This document shows, piece by piece, positions 1-26,583 of a stretch of DNA of 64,000 nucleotides. The notes under the pieces were generated by a model. It made no database searches and was not told where the DNA came from. It saw only the letters and a list, made by a program, of their open reading frames with translations. Origin of the DNA: Anoplopoma fimbria (taxonomy: Eukaryota; Chordata; Actinopteri; Perciformes; Anoplopomatidae). The stretch is from contig NC_072467.1 of NCBI RefSeq assembly GCF_027596085.1, positions 5,575,361-5,639,360 of the forward strand, read 5' to 3'. The translations under genes and the position numbers were made by a program. Every line of letters starts with the position of its first letter. Position 1 is the first letter of the stretch.

Positions 1-83
1 ACAGAAACATATTTTTAAGGTGGGCTATAGTTGATATACTTTAAGTTATTTATCACTGAGTCCAGCTGTTACTGCAGTTGTAA

Positions 84-4198
<4,115 letters not shown>

Positions 4199-4600
4199 GA
4201 CGCCCTTTGGGGCAAAGGACTTCCAAAACACTCAAGTCTGGTCGAGGCTGAAAGTTTGATTACAAACCTGTGGAAATGTAAGAAACATTGGAAAAAGTGA
4301 CGAGGAGCCGCAGCATCATATGTACCTCAAGACATTTTCCCTTTTAAATCAATACTCCAGATTAACTGTAATGTACTCTAATCTCAAAAAGCATGGGGGA
4401 ACACAACACAAAAAGTCAACATGCTAAAATCAACCATAGTTTTAATTAGAAATCCATTTGGACAATATAAGAAAACAAAAAATATCAACAAATACATGAT
4501 ATAATCAGAATTTAAACAATAAATGTAATCCACACTGACATATAGTTTAGATTAGTATGCTTAGAATAATATAAATAAACCACAGACAAACATTCATAAA
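4199..4600 (+). other. slc17a8: slc17a8 3' UTR with candidate poly(A) signals
   Basis: Sequence downstream of the stop codon is AT-rich and non-coding. AATAAA hexamers occur at 4518-4523 and 4574-4579, about 320 and 380 nt after the stop. Either could end the transcript, and a longer 3' UTR is possible because no further hexamer choice can be excluded without RNA data. Confidence 0.5.
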
Positions 4601-6084
4601 CCAACTAGTGCTTTGTTAAAAGAACATCTGAAACACACATCAACTTTCAAACCTGACCTTTCCTGCAACCTGCGTTGACCATACTTTGTCTGTGTAGGCA
4701 AATGTTGACTAAACTTTATCTTGATTACTTTAAACCATGTGAAAAGTTTTTGAAATGTTTTGTGTCAGCTATGCAACTTGAAAAGAGACGTGCTTTTGGA
4801 ATGTAATAATGGGTTTGACAGCAGTGTTAATGTTATGAGCCTTATTTTTTCTTGCTTGTATGTTTTTGCTGTTGCTGAATGATTGCACTCTGTCACCGCT
4901 TAGCCGGCTCTCCTTGTCTGAGCAGGTCTTAGTTCACCAACTGTTTGTGATGCACCTTTTCCACCATTATATCATTCATTATCACTTCATTATTTATACT
5001 GCTCTGAGCTCATAATGTAATGTAATGATGTAATGGATGGTGAGTTCAGTGACTCCATGATGCATTTAGTGGAACTCTATATATGCTCCTGATGTTTGTC
5101 TTTTTTGCAATTTGTCAATGTTTGAGACCAAATTTGTTACTAAAAATAATGTACTGTAATGTTAAATCATAAGAATATAGGAAATTTACACTCACTGTTT
5201 ATCATTAAGCTAAAAAGAGAAAAACGATTTTGTACAGTAATTTATTATCTTATTGTTTGAGAGAGCATTGATTTGATTTGCACTTTACTTGAACACACTG
5301 GACATGTTATAAACAACATTTCTATTCTGTATTAAGATTGTTTAGAGACATAAAATCCTGGGAAGGTTCTGAAATATTGATTACCTTGTATGAGATTATT
5401 CATGTTACTTTTTGTATTCAAAGAATTTATAAAAATAACGTGTAACTATGTAACGTTATGCAAGCAATAGGCTTGAAGTCATGGTATAATACACTTAATG
5501 CAATCGTGCCAAAACTTAAAGGTAAACTAATCGAGCTGTCTGGCAATTTAGCAGCAGCTGGGTGTTACAGCAGTGTGATGATTGGTAGTTCTGTTAGCTG
5601 TTAGCGGTTAGCCAAACACACTGTCCGAAACAATAACAGTATGCTAACTGTTTTCCCCAAACTTTGTCTCTGGGCGCAGAGTAGCGGCTGGGGGTCGGCT
5701 AAGAGTAGTGAGTGAGGAGCAACAGGCAGTCAATGGCAGTATAAAATAAGTAATAAAAGGTGTTTTGAGAGAGTGTGAGTGAATGCAACCAAAAGGTATT
5801 TGAGCATGCAGCCATAACTGGCCACCAAATATATTGTGCAGTTTGTAGCAGCAGAATGCGAGATCAGCCGTGGACAGACACAGAGGGGCACACTCACTCA
5901 GTCCCGCACTCACAGACCCACACAGTCACGGACCCACACGCACACAAATGACCGAAAGCATAATCTCTCCCCAGGTTTTCGCCTGGCAGAGATAATTAAT
6001 CACCCATTTGCACTAAGTGTATAATGGAACACAAGTATCGTCACACGAGTGTGACGAGTATAGTGTTTGCCAAGTTCATTGTCC

Positions 6085-6475
6085 TAATTTATAGTGTTAG
6101 CATGCTAGCATTTACTAATTAGCACCAAAAAGCTGAAGCTGATGGGAATTTTGTTACAATGCAGTTTTGCTGTTATTTGATAAATCAGATGAATATATAT
6201 TTTGAAGTGATTTTGCTACTATGAAAAATGAGGATCACGAAAATTGTTGCAATTCATCCTGAGACGAACTTCATATCAGTCGGTCAAGTATTTATGAAGA
6301 GCTTTCACTCAAATACAGAAATGCCAACGTGCTTCTCACCAAAGTCAGAAGGCCTCATCCTCTGGGAACCATTAACGTCATGGCAGTCCATCCAATAGTT
6401 GTGGAGATATTCAGTCTGGATGAAAGAGGTGGCCTGACTGACCGACCAACACTGCCATCCAGCTTTGCAGCTAGC
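6085..6475. repeat. Teleost-type interspersed repeat
   Basis: The segment starts with a GTTAGCATGCTAGCATTTACTAATTAG-type stretch. It continues with phrases such as GCTGAAGCTGATGGGAA, GCAATTCATCCTGAG, GGCAGTCCATCCAATAGTTG and GAGATATTCAGTCTGGA, and ends in a GACTGACCGACC run. I recognise this phrase order from an abundant unclassified fish repeat. A fragment of the same family's opening seems to recur near 9555-9620 in the first nr1h4 intron. Confidence 0.6.
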
Positions 6476-7679
6476 AAGACTTAAATAAAGAACAAAACTG
6501 TTTTAAAAGATGAGAGGAAAGAGCAGAACACTTTTTTGTCCTCTCCCTTTATATTCCTGCTTTGTTGCCACCTTTATTTTTAAATCGTAAACATAGAGTC
6601 TTCATAAAGACACAATGTGCCCTGTAGATTATTGTTACCTTCTGTAACTACTTGATGGAATAGACAATCCTTAATGGTATCTGTTTATGTTAGAGAGCTC
6701 AATTTAGACATTTTTAAATATTCCAAAGGCTGCTCTGTTTCCCATCACGCTGTGGTAAACATCCTCTGCCTTATCTGTCTTTATCCGCCTGCTTCATTTT
6801 CACCACGGAAGATAATTACTGGACAGGATATTCCTCTTCAGTGTCAAACTCGCCTCTGCAAAACTATTGCTGTTTTAAAGGATGACAGTAAGAGGGAGTC
6901 CTTATATTGTGTAATATACACATATATACACACCGTTTAACACTTACATTTATGATTTTTTGGCATTTGTTGATGAAAAATGTCAAGTTGCACATGACGA
7001 CAATAATGTCACTTTCAAGGGTGTGGTATTTCTGTTATTTTATGTGAAGCCTACGTCACTCACAATGTATGAGTAACAAAACACCAAAGTAAAGAGTCCA
7101 ATATTTGTTTACATCCTCATTAAACCACATGAAGAGAGGTATTTAGAATAGGTTTAAATTAACCAATCAATACTTGTGAGAGCTTTGACTGCTTTACACG
7201 TTACTTGTTATTATGTTCAGTGATGTTGTGTCAGTCCTTTTTTCTCGAGGCCATCGCTGACAGCTCATTCCCCACATGCTCTTAAACACAGACCAGATTG
7301 TCCACAAACAGCCGGCAGCCAATGGCAAAGGTTCTGTTTATTTCAGAGAGACTGTCTGTTGACTCAGAAGGGCCTCTTTGGATGAAGCAACAACCCATCA
7401 ATGATTAAACAAATGGGTTTTTTGGGACAAATTAAGGATTATAAAGACAAGAAGAATTTGATTTCCAGTGTGCGTGTCCATCTTAGAGACGACAAAACAA
7501 GAGGGCAGGTACGCTGAGGTATGAAAGTGCCAATATAAACAAATTTGCTGTAGACTGACATGATAAAATTACTTTGATCGTTTCAAGGTCGGATGGCAAT
7601 GATTGCTACATTCTGCTTTCAGTGATTTTCTATGAAAACCACGATTTCTTTCTGTGCTCCTAAAATATTATAATAACAT

Positions 7680-8060
7680 TAAGAATCAGCTTTATTGGCC
7701 AAGTATGCGTGCACATACAATATTTTATTTGACTGAGTTGTTATGTATCTTTTCCAATATACTTAAATTAGATTAAATAACAGCTAGGAACAAGGACATC
7801 AAAGCTGGACGGATAAAGGTAATGAATATATAAAATATCACCAATGACCAACAATAAAATAAGAAATAAAATGTCTAAAAGTCAAGTGTTCTGTAAGATA
7901 TAAACTATAAATTAGTGCAAATAAATAAATACTGAATGGATATACAGGGACTGAATGATTATGTAAAGCATGTAGAAGTAAAGAAGTCTATATACAGTAT
8001 ATACAGTGTGTATGATTTATATTGACTGTGACAGATGATTTACTATGTCTAACTGTTGCA
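7680..8060 (-). mobile_element. Probable LINE 3' tail, antisense orientation
   Basis: The left end reads AGAATCAGCTTTATTGGCC, the reverse complement of the GGCCAATAAAGCTGATTCT tail common in fish non-LTR retrotransposons. The following AT-rich stretch has AATAAATAAATA and TATATACAGTATATACAG motifs of the kind seen in such 3' UTRs. No reverse transcriptase open frame is present, so this would be a 5'-truncated copy. The right border is approximate. Confidence 0.5.
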
Positions 8061-9400
8061 GTGAAAAGAAGACCATGATGCTCTGTTTGTATTCAAAGAT
8101 AAACAATACAAACTTTTGGACTGATAGCGGCGCTTGTAGTTGGTTCGCCTGCACAAACACCAGTTTTTTGTTAACGACTGGATGTATGTTCCATGTGTGA
8201 TGTTTGTGTGTGTGGTGTGTGTGTGTGTGTTAGGGGGATTTCTGGTCTTCTGGAGAATTCATGAGACAGCCTCTTGTCTTGGTGAGATAAAGATGGACTT
8301 TTTTTGGTGTGTGTGTGTATCTGTTTGGCGGGGGGATGACATGGCCAGGAATGGACAGTTTAATTAATAACCACCATCCATTTCTCCCTGACCTCAACTG
8401 GTCACACATGCTCTCACTGACCAGACCCAAGCAGCTAAATGTTCATTAGCAAATATTGATTGAGCTGTAGCTCACAGTGTGGATTTCAGAAAAAAGGCTG
8501 GAAAAGAAGAAAGTTAGCGGGCAGAAATTCAATATCAACTGACCGGGATAAGGTAAGAGCTGTGAGATTGAGTGTGAACATATTTCATGTTCACTGGTGA
8601 GCAGGGGACTTCTTATGCGTGCATGGTATGCCACTATGTGTGAGATATGTTTGGCTGTTGTGTGGGTTGTAAAAGTGGACTGGGGGGTTCTGAATCTCTG
8701 TGGGTTGTTCTTGGATCCCAGGGGAAATTACACTGAGTTAATTAAAAAAAAAAATTGTGGCAGATGAAGTCTATGAAAGTAATGTTTCGCATGTGACCAC
8801 CTGTGGTCTTGATACCAGAGTAAAAAATAAAAAAAAGATGTCCGTTATCCACGAGAAACCCTCGGGCTATTCTACCATTTTATTTAATGAGCCACTTACT
8901 AAGACTGAATGCTTGCATACATTATGTTTAGTGAAGTAACATTAAGAAAGACAACATGAGTCCTGTAACACATCCTGTCAAATGAGCCCTAACGAACGTT
9001 TACTTGAATATGTGATGTGAGAGGAAATATAATAACTGCTTTGACAATAGATAGAAAGAAAAGACTCTTTCCATGACATGATCTACAGGCGGCCTTGTTG
9101 TAGCCTGACCTTCATCCCCCACCTCCATGCGGGTAGAGTTCTACCAAACATCTCACCCCTGTGTGGGAGAGAACACCTGTCACGAGTGTTGATGTACAGA
9201 CCCCCAGGCTGATGTTTAATTACATGGTGGTGCAGGTTTTCAGAGGATTCTGCCAATCTATATTTATGATCAGGAGATCTTCTCCCTGGATCACAAATGA
9301 CACCATTGTTATGCTTGTTACAGGAATAAACAGAGGCTTACTACGACCACTATCCAGTCCACTCTGCGTTTTCTTAGTTGGTGCCCGACGACCCTCCTGA

Positions 9401-20137
<10,737 letters not shown>

Positions 20138-20600
20138 CTCACCAGCAGAGGCGGATAAAGCAGTAACATAGGGATGAAAACATGAACATTTCAACTCTCA
20201 AGACAAAGGAATTAAATCCCTGCACCACCTGTTGATGGCATTTGTAATGATTCCCTGAATGGTTTCGAGTATGGCTTGTGTTTATTCTGCTCATGCATTT
20301 ATTTTATGATTCACAGTCCCAACATCTTCGTGTCTATTGACTGTGTGATTCAACCACCTCATCATTGTCTCACTGTTTAGATGTTATGAGAGGGTATTCA
20401 GTGCAAAGAGGGAACTTCTTTTTGCTGTGTACATCATGTAAAACATCTTGTTCATAAGAAATGTAAAGTTTGTTTAGATTATATTGAGTTTATATTGGCT
20501 TGGTTTGTGTTTGAATTTTAAAACTCATAGTTCTAGTACATGTACTTGCTGTAAATACACACAAATAGACCTTCTGCCTCAATAAATAAGGTTTACGTTG
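20138..20600 (+). other. nr1h4: nr1h4 3' UTR
   Basis: Non-coding sequence follows the TGA at 20135-20137 and runs to a poly(A) signal at 20581. There is no other gene on either strand. Confidence 0.75.
20581..20586 (+). terminator. nr1h4: nr1h4 poly(A) signal AATAAA
   Basis: A canonical hexamer 444 nt after the stop codon is followed by a T/G-rich stretch (TTCTTTTTATGTCTGTT near 20610-20630) suitable as a downstream element. Confidence 0.65.
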
Positions 20601-21589
20601 GAAGATTCTTCAGATTCTTTTTATGTCTGTTATTATACCATTCAGGAGTAAACATACAGACATAACGTGTTACATATGAAAATTATATTTTCCTGAAACT
20701 TTATCACAATTAACTAATTCAAAAATGTTCAAATTACTCAGAAAACAAAGAAACTAAATATTAGAATAAGAACTTCTAATGGTTTCCCTGACGAAATTTT
20801 ATCTTTCACTATGACCTGCAGAAAATGGTTTCTAATGCCTTATTTATACCCTTTTTGATAACAATTGTTTTTATTTGAGTGAGGTAGCAGAACAAATGGG
20901 CCTAAATAACAGGACCATAACCATGTGTTTGCATATTTTAGCCATTTCTTCTTTCTTTCCATCTGTAGTTTATGCTTAACTGCTATTATTGCTGTAGATG
21001 TTATTAATTGTGATAGTTGTAGTAGCAATGATGCTTTCGCAGAAGGTTTAGTGGTTGCTGCAGCAACACCACCACCTGGAGGGATATAGCACTATTGAGG
21101 ATCCAGGTTTTGAGAACTGTATTAGACTCATGAAGATGTCATCAGTTACATTAACTAACTTTGCATGTCAGCGCAGACAACATAAATTTAAATGACAGTG
21201 AAGCTATAATCAACAGCATGTACTATTAGCATTGGACTATAAGAAACAAGACCTTTTGAATTCATTAAAGCATTTGGATTTATTAATTTTCCTGAAATGC
21301 ACATAAAACATCATAAGAGATACAGATATATAGCGACAATATAAACGTTTCAGAACATGACTATGGCCACTAACATGACCAGGAGGTGTCTCTAAATCTC
21401 AAGTTTACAGTAAGTAGATTTTGATTAACTATACATCATTTACATAATATTCCTTGGCATGCAATATTTTTACATGTAAAGAAAATGCTTTTTAAAACAT
21501 CTAAATACATATATTATATTTCAGTTATTGTGTTTTTCTACTGTTTTTATTGCTTATTTATAATACTTGTTTTTGTTTTTTTTCTCATT

Positions 21590-21714
21590 TATTTTTATTT
21601 TTTATCTTGTCTTTCTTACTATGTCTCTTGTGTGCACTTTACTCTATGCTGCTGTAAGCCTGCAAATTTCCCCGCTGCGGGACTAATAAAGGATTATCTT
21701 ATCTTATCTTATTA
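21590..21714 (+). mobile_element. 3' tail of a non-LTR retrotransposon (LINE or SINE)
   Basis: The stretch reads CTGCTGTAAGCCTGC, AAATTTCCCCGCTGCGGGAC and TAATAAAGGATTATCTTATC, then ends in repeats of the ATCTT unit. This is a typical fish retrotransposon 3' end. A shorter copy with the same GCGGGACTAATAAAGGATTA core lies near 62010 in eea1. Confidence 0.65.
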
Positions 21715-21790
21715 TTTTAAAGGTAAATATATTTGTGAAACAAACTCAAATTGTATTACTTAACTGAGAAGTTGTTATATAAGAACAGAA

Positions 21791-21796
21791 TTTATT
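21791..21796 (-). terminator. Candidate poly(A) signal of the C1QTNF4-like gene
   Basis: TTTATT on the plus strand is AATAAA on the minus strand, about 270 nt past the stop codon at 22065. It is the nearest clear hexamer. Confidence 0.5.
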
Positions 21797-22064
21797 TTAG
21801 TGATGTCTTATAACTATTTGCACTCAAAGGACAAAAATAACCTTGCTGCAGGCTGGTTAGTGTCCATAATTGCATTATAGCACCATCTTGTGGAGTAATT
21901 TGGAAACAGATGTCATACCTGGAGTTAGAATATTTACTGGGGATAAAATAACCAAAAAGAAAACAAACAAAGCATTAAATGTAGTTTTGTCTGCACCATC
22001 CACATAGAAATAATCTACAGATTTTCTTCAAAAACATCTGATTGTGTTATAAGGGTTCAGACAT

Positions 22065-24549
22065 TTAGAGGCGAGTTCTGTCCTGAGGTGTGAGGGTTTC
22101 TGCTTCAGGATAAACCAGGAAGCCAGAAAAGGTAGTGTACCTCCCCTGGTTGCTGTAGACAGCATAACGCTCATCCTGCTGACTGTATAGCCACACACTG
22201 TCGCCTCTCCGGAGAGACAGCAGCAAGCTCTGACTTTGCATCTCCCTTCTCTTTGACGTGTCCTCGTCAAACACCATGGCCTGCACCTCGCCCTTCCCGG
22301 TCATCAGCTTCACAGAAACAGCCTTACGAGGATGTTTCCCCACAGTGAAGGCAAAGAAGTAAGCGCCTGGGAAGTGGCAAGTGAACACGCCTGAGGTTTT
22401 GTTGAAATGGCCCCCGATGTTGACGTATTCCACATCAAAGGTCAGAGGTGGTTTCTCCTGCTGCCTGGTGCTCTGACCCATGAGTGTGGATGTCCGTGCC
22501 ATAGAGAAGGCAGAACGCGGCTGCTCTGATGTCTGACCTCTGGCCGAGAGGTCAGACTGAGGGGGGCAGTTTGGGTAGGACAGCCCTGACTGGGACAGGT
22601 GGTTGCTGACGTAGCCGGTTGGGGAGACGTCCGGAAAGACAAGGTAACCAGAGAAGGAGATGTAAGGGCCGGCATTGCTGTACAAAGCATATTGAGCACT
22701 CTGCTGTAAAAGCAGCCCCACAGTGTCCATTTCCTTCAAACTGATCATTATGCTTTGGCTTTGAACTTTCCTCCCTTTCTTGCGGTAGTCATCATACGCT
22801 ATAGCCTGCACCTCCTCTCCGTTCTTCACCAGTATCACAGAGAGCATTTTCTTTGGAAACTTTCCCACGGAGAAAGAGAAGTAGTAAGCCCCAGGGATGC
22901 GGCAGCGGAAGTGACCGGTGTCTGGATTGAAATCCCCTCCGATGTTGACCATGAGCCTGTTGAAGGTCACCTCCTTCTGCTTGCCTCCCACTACACTGTT
23001 GGTTCGTGTGGCAGAGAAGGCAGAGCGGAGACCTGTTGTCACTGGAGGGGCATGAAAAGGCGAAGCTGGTCCAAAGCAGGCCATCATGATGAATACACAT
23101 GCCAGGTAGCTCCGTGAGCTCCACTGAGCTAAAAAAAAACAAAGAAAGGAAGAAAACAAAGTCAAAGAAATTACATTCGCAGGTGACAAACATAAGTCAC
23201 TCAAAGCATTAGAGAGTTAAATATTTCAGATGTTGTTGATGTACACAATAAAAGTACAGTCTTGTAGTTCCCAACATGGTGATCAGGACCCATAAAGGGG
23301 TCACAGGATAAATCTGAGGGGTCCACCTCATTATCAAATGAATATTTTAACATTCAGTATATATATTAATTCTAAAAATATGACTGTACAAGTATTTTTT
23401 CAATATCACAGTAAAGTATACTTATTTTAGGTTGTGACTTATGTATCAAAATAAGCTTCACCAATATTGCCTCTATATAAAATACTCTATATAGTATACT
23501 TTTATACTATAAAATACTAGCCTGTCAAGATAGATCTTGCTACTCAAATCAGACACTGTGGGAGCAGCAGCTCCTGTAATATGGCTGATATTGTCTGTTC
23601 TCTCTGTGCAATGAGAGAAAGGACTAGATTAGCTGCTGGTTCATCTGTTCCTGTGTGTTGAACAATGGAAAAGTTTGGAGGATTTGTTAGGTCAGACAGG
23701 GCCAAATGCTAAAAGATACCACTTAGATCATTTGGTGAATATCAGTTTTTTTTATTACCGTTATGTGAAAATGTACATAAAAATTGTAGTTTTTGAATAT
23801 TCTTTGGGGACTTCGTTTGTTTACTTTTCTGAAATTCAGCTATTTTACCTTTACATACATTGGTGAGAATGCCATATTTAGATTCAGATAGAAAGGTATC
23901 ATCTATCTTAAACAAAATTATTACTATGACTAAAATATTTTTAACAACTGCATGCATGTATAGAATCTGTAATCCCATGAGCTCTGATAAGTCTGAGAAG
24001 CTTCCATGATCACAACAAAACGAGCGGAAACTTTGCACCTGTAAGGTGACAGACATGAGGAGTAATTAAAGGCTCAGATTTTAAACCTGGCTGTTTCCCA
24101 TGTTGCCTGTAACATATTTTACAAAACACTAATGATAGATATTTAGCTCTAAACTGTGGTGGAAAAGCCTAGTTCAGTGTCAGGAAAAGAGTTAGTTGAC
24201 AAAAGAATAGCTTTATAGGAGTCAGATACTGTCACCTTCATATTGCAACAAACTTTTAAAATTAAGATTTTAACATTTCAAAACAATATACAGTGTAACA
24301 AAATGCATTCTTATTCTACATTTATGTAGCAATAAATAAAGCTTGAATACAATGAGCAGAGAATCATCTGACAAAAGAAATTTATCCAGAGACTAATATA
24401 AATGACTATACCCTTTCTAAGACAAATTCAAAACAGATCATACAAACATTTTTCCAATTCTGTTTCTACAAACAGACTTCATGCTCAAAAAAGTAACCAA
24501 CATAAATATTTAACCCACCTGTTGGGCTATGGTCGAACAGAAATTGCAT
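22065..24549 (-). CDS. c1qtnf4: C1q/TNF-related protein with two C1q domains, C1QTNF4-like (CTRP4-like), 2 exons
   Basis: Proposed exons on the minus strand are 24549-24519 (ATG, 31 nt) and 23128-22065. They are joined by GT (24518-24517) and a pyrimidine-rich AG (23130-23129) with matching phase, giving 364 aa. After a short N-terminus comes a hydrophobic stretch at about residues 18-30 that would serve as a secretion signal. Two tandem C1q domains follow at roughly 45-178 and 220-354. They start RSAFSATRT and RSAFSMART and contain VNIGGDF...[11 protein letters not shown] and VNIGGHF...[11 protein letters not shown]; each ends SGYLVFPD or SGFLVYPE. An NKT glycosylation sequon lies in domain 2. 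There is no collagen region. Among C1q proteins, tandem C1q heads without collagen fit CTRP4, a secreted protein linked to cytokine signalling and metabolism. It could be an ohnologue of C1QTNF4, not the orthologue. Confidence 0.85.
23129..24518 (-). other. Intron of the C1QTNF4-like gene
   Basis: The AT-rich 1.4-kb intron is inferred from the splice sites. It contains a repeat-like segment around 23255-23350 with GTTCCCAACATGGTGATCAGG and GGGGTCACAGG phrases. No other coding potential is seen. Confidence 0.7.
23255..23350. repeat. Possible interspersed repeat fragment
   Basis: Phrases such as AGTTCCCAACATGGTGATCAG, AAGGGGTCACAGGATAAA and CTGAGGGGTCCACC resemble a common vertebrate and fish repeat centred on a GGGGTCAC motif. 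Short and diverged, so the call is tentative. Confidence 0.35.
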
Positions 24550-26479
24550 GCTGGACTTCTTTTTCTTAGACAGCTTATAAAATAAAGTTCCTCTTAGTTT
24601 GCTCCACTGTTAATGCCCATGTAACAGGCCTGACTCCCAAAGGGACAAAGCTTCGGTCCTTACTGACATGTCAGGAGGAGGAGCTTCAATTCCCACCAAT
24701 CTATAGCTCCTGTTCACCCTGCAGAGCAAAAAAATGTGAAAATGCAGCTGTACTGTTTAAGCTTATCAGCCCGTGGAAGTGTAAGGTCAAATTCGTGCTT
24801 TGTTTTGTCTATGACAGATGGAGCTGGACTCAGTGTTTCGCTTTTCAACTTTAGAGAAACCTTTGCTCTCAAATTAGGCAAACAATTAATGTTAACAGGT
24901 CATGAAAAATTGCATGTTGAAAATTATTTAAATTGACGAATGATGCACTACAATATTAAGTCAGTAGCGTAACTTTAGAGTTTTGCTTCTCAATTGCTGT
25001 GCATAAACTGCACACTGATTTAATGGTATAAACAAAATTCATCAGCTGTAGGAAAAGCATTATATTTTTTATGCAGTGTAAAAATACTTCCAAAAAGTCC
25101 AATTATACTTGTGTGAAAATAAATATTGGTTAAATTAATCTTACTCTGCTTTTTAAATTTATTTTTATTATGTGTGTGTTAAATGGCTGTAACCACTACT
25201 CTAATGTTTTAAAATTGATGCTATGATATTATTGTAATTTGTGTGACGCTGCAGTCTGCTTTTATGCTTTATTTAGTTCATACAAAGTCTCACAGAAGCA
25301 TGAAGGCTAACATTTTTTTAATTAAGTTAAAAAAGGTTTTTGAGGCACTGTACATGACCATTGTCTTGATGGCTTTGTGATTTTTTGGTCTTTCATTGTG
25401 TCCATGTAGACCATGTATATACAGCTTTGTATTCAAAATGAGAAGATGTAAAATCAACACACAACTTCGGTGGATATCATAAAATCTTCTCAAAAAAATA
25501 TTTGTTCCGCAAAGCAATTCAAATACATGCTCCACATCAGTTCAAAAACATTTCCCCCAAATTAATTCATAAAACAAATGTATTGTTTCTCTGCCAATAT
25601 CATAAAATGATATTGGCAGAGAAATTCAGAAAATTTTATAATTTAAAAACAAATTTATTTCCAATTAATATTGCTTAGTTACCATGAGGAGTTTCCGGGC
25701 GAAGGAGCATAATCTGATGTATCTGTTGGTAAATGACTATAAATTAACCTCTATATTAATAAATGTAAAATGTTTGTACATCAGATAAATTGTTGCCTCG
25801 CTATATCAGCAATTTATTTTATCTAGTTATAAAATGTACAAACAATCTGCAATACCATTTAAAATAACAGAGGAAGAAAATAAGCTATATCGGAAGGTTA
25901 TAATGGTACTAAAAATACTTACAATAATAACAATAATAATCATAAAAATTGAAGAATAATAAGAATCATTTTGATGACTGACTTCTTCAGACAAACATCT
26001 CTGAGTAAACTGTAGCTGCTGACATGCATCTCTTATCCTTTAAAATTGTAAGACTCAAAATAGCATTCAATTTCAATTAAAAACAACTGGTGTTGAATTA
26101 CGAAATCAAGCTTAATGAATATGAAATTTCCCAGACTATATGTTTGTAAAAGTTGACAACAGTACATAAACTGTTATCATCACATTGAAAACAGGTGATG
26201 ATATATAGATGCATTTTTTTTTTTTTGCCCAGTAACTAATTCCCAGTCTTTCCAAATGTAATTCAAACTGGGCAATCAAACAGATGAAGTACACATTATT
26301 GTTCAGTCCTGCAGAGAGTACAATAGTTATCAACAACTGAAACAATTAAATACACATGTTTGCTGAATATATTTTCAGGTGTATTTGTCTTATTTAGTAT
26401 AATGCAGAATCTAAAAGGAACAAGCTTTTTTTTATTCTTTTTCATCTGTAAATGAAGCTTTTTCTCCATCAGCTGCAAC
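24550..26479. other. Head-to-head spacer between the C1QTNF4-like gene and ube2n
   Basis: About 2 kb of AT-rich DNA lies between divergent starts. On the minus strand a TATA-like TTTTATAAG sits about 30-40 nt upstream of the ATG at 24549 (plus-strand 24575-24585). A perfect hairpin occurs at 25586-25624. No coding exon is seen. Confidence 0.6.
25586..25624. repeat. Perfect inverted repeat, 18-bp arms, 3-nt loop
   Basis: Left arm 25586-25603 reads TTTCTCTGCCAATATCAT and the right arm 25607-25624 is its exact reverse complement; the loop is AAA. It lies in the spacer upstream of ube2n. Confidence 0.95.
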
Positions 26480-26583
26480 CGCTGTGATGACGTAGAGAAC
26501 CCGGAAGAAGTGAGTTTGCTGTCAGTGCTAGCGACAGAGAGGAGGCACTCACTGAGAGCTAAGAAACCCGCATTTAAAACAAG
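26480..26583 (+). promoter_or_regulatory. ube2n: Probable ube2n core promoter and 5' UTR
   Basis: A TGATGACGTAG motif (26485-26495) fits a CRE/ATF site, and ACCCGGAAGAAG (26499-26510) fits an ETS site. Both lie about 75-100 nt before the ATG with no TATA box, which suits a housekeeping promoter. The TSS is not defined. Confidence 0.5.

Larger units (their letters stand above)
4600..9400. other. Intergenic DNA between slc17a8 and nr1h4, including likely nr1h4 5' sequence
   Basis: No convincing coding exon is seen. The stretch holds a palindrome (about 5962-5997), an interspersed repeat (about 6085-6475), a LINE-like tail (about 7680-8060) and short GT runs near 8200-8320. The nr1h4 promoter and any non-coding first exon should lie in the last few kilobases, but no TATA box or GC-rich promoter can be pointed to with confidence. 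Confidence 0.6.
20600..22064. other. Tail-to-tail spacer between nr1h4 and the C1QTNF4-like gene
   Basis: About 1.4 kb of AT-rich DNA lies between two converging genes. It contains the LINE-like tail at about 21590-21714 and, on the minus strand, the probable 3' UTR of the C1QTNF4-like gene from 22064 down to about 21780. No coding exon is seen. Confidence 0.7.

Noticed and set aside
9161..9400. 79-codon open frame just upstream of the nr1h4 start
   Set aside because: It is in a different frame from the nr1h4 start, has no family resemblance and ends at the stop beside the start codon.
23129..23204. N-terminal extension of the C1q gene's open frame (start [10 protein letters not shown])
   Set aside because: A clear polypyrimidine-AG acceptor at 23129-23130 and a phase-matched upstream exon show these codons are intronic.
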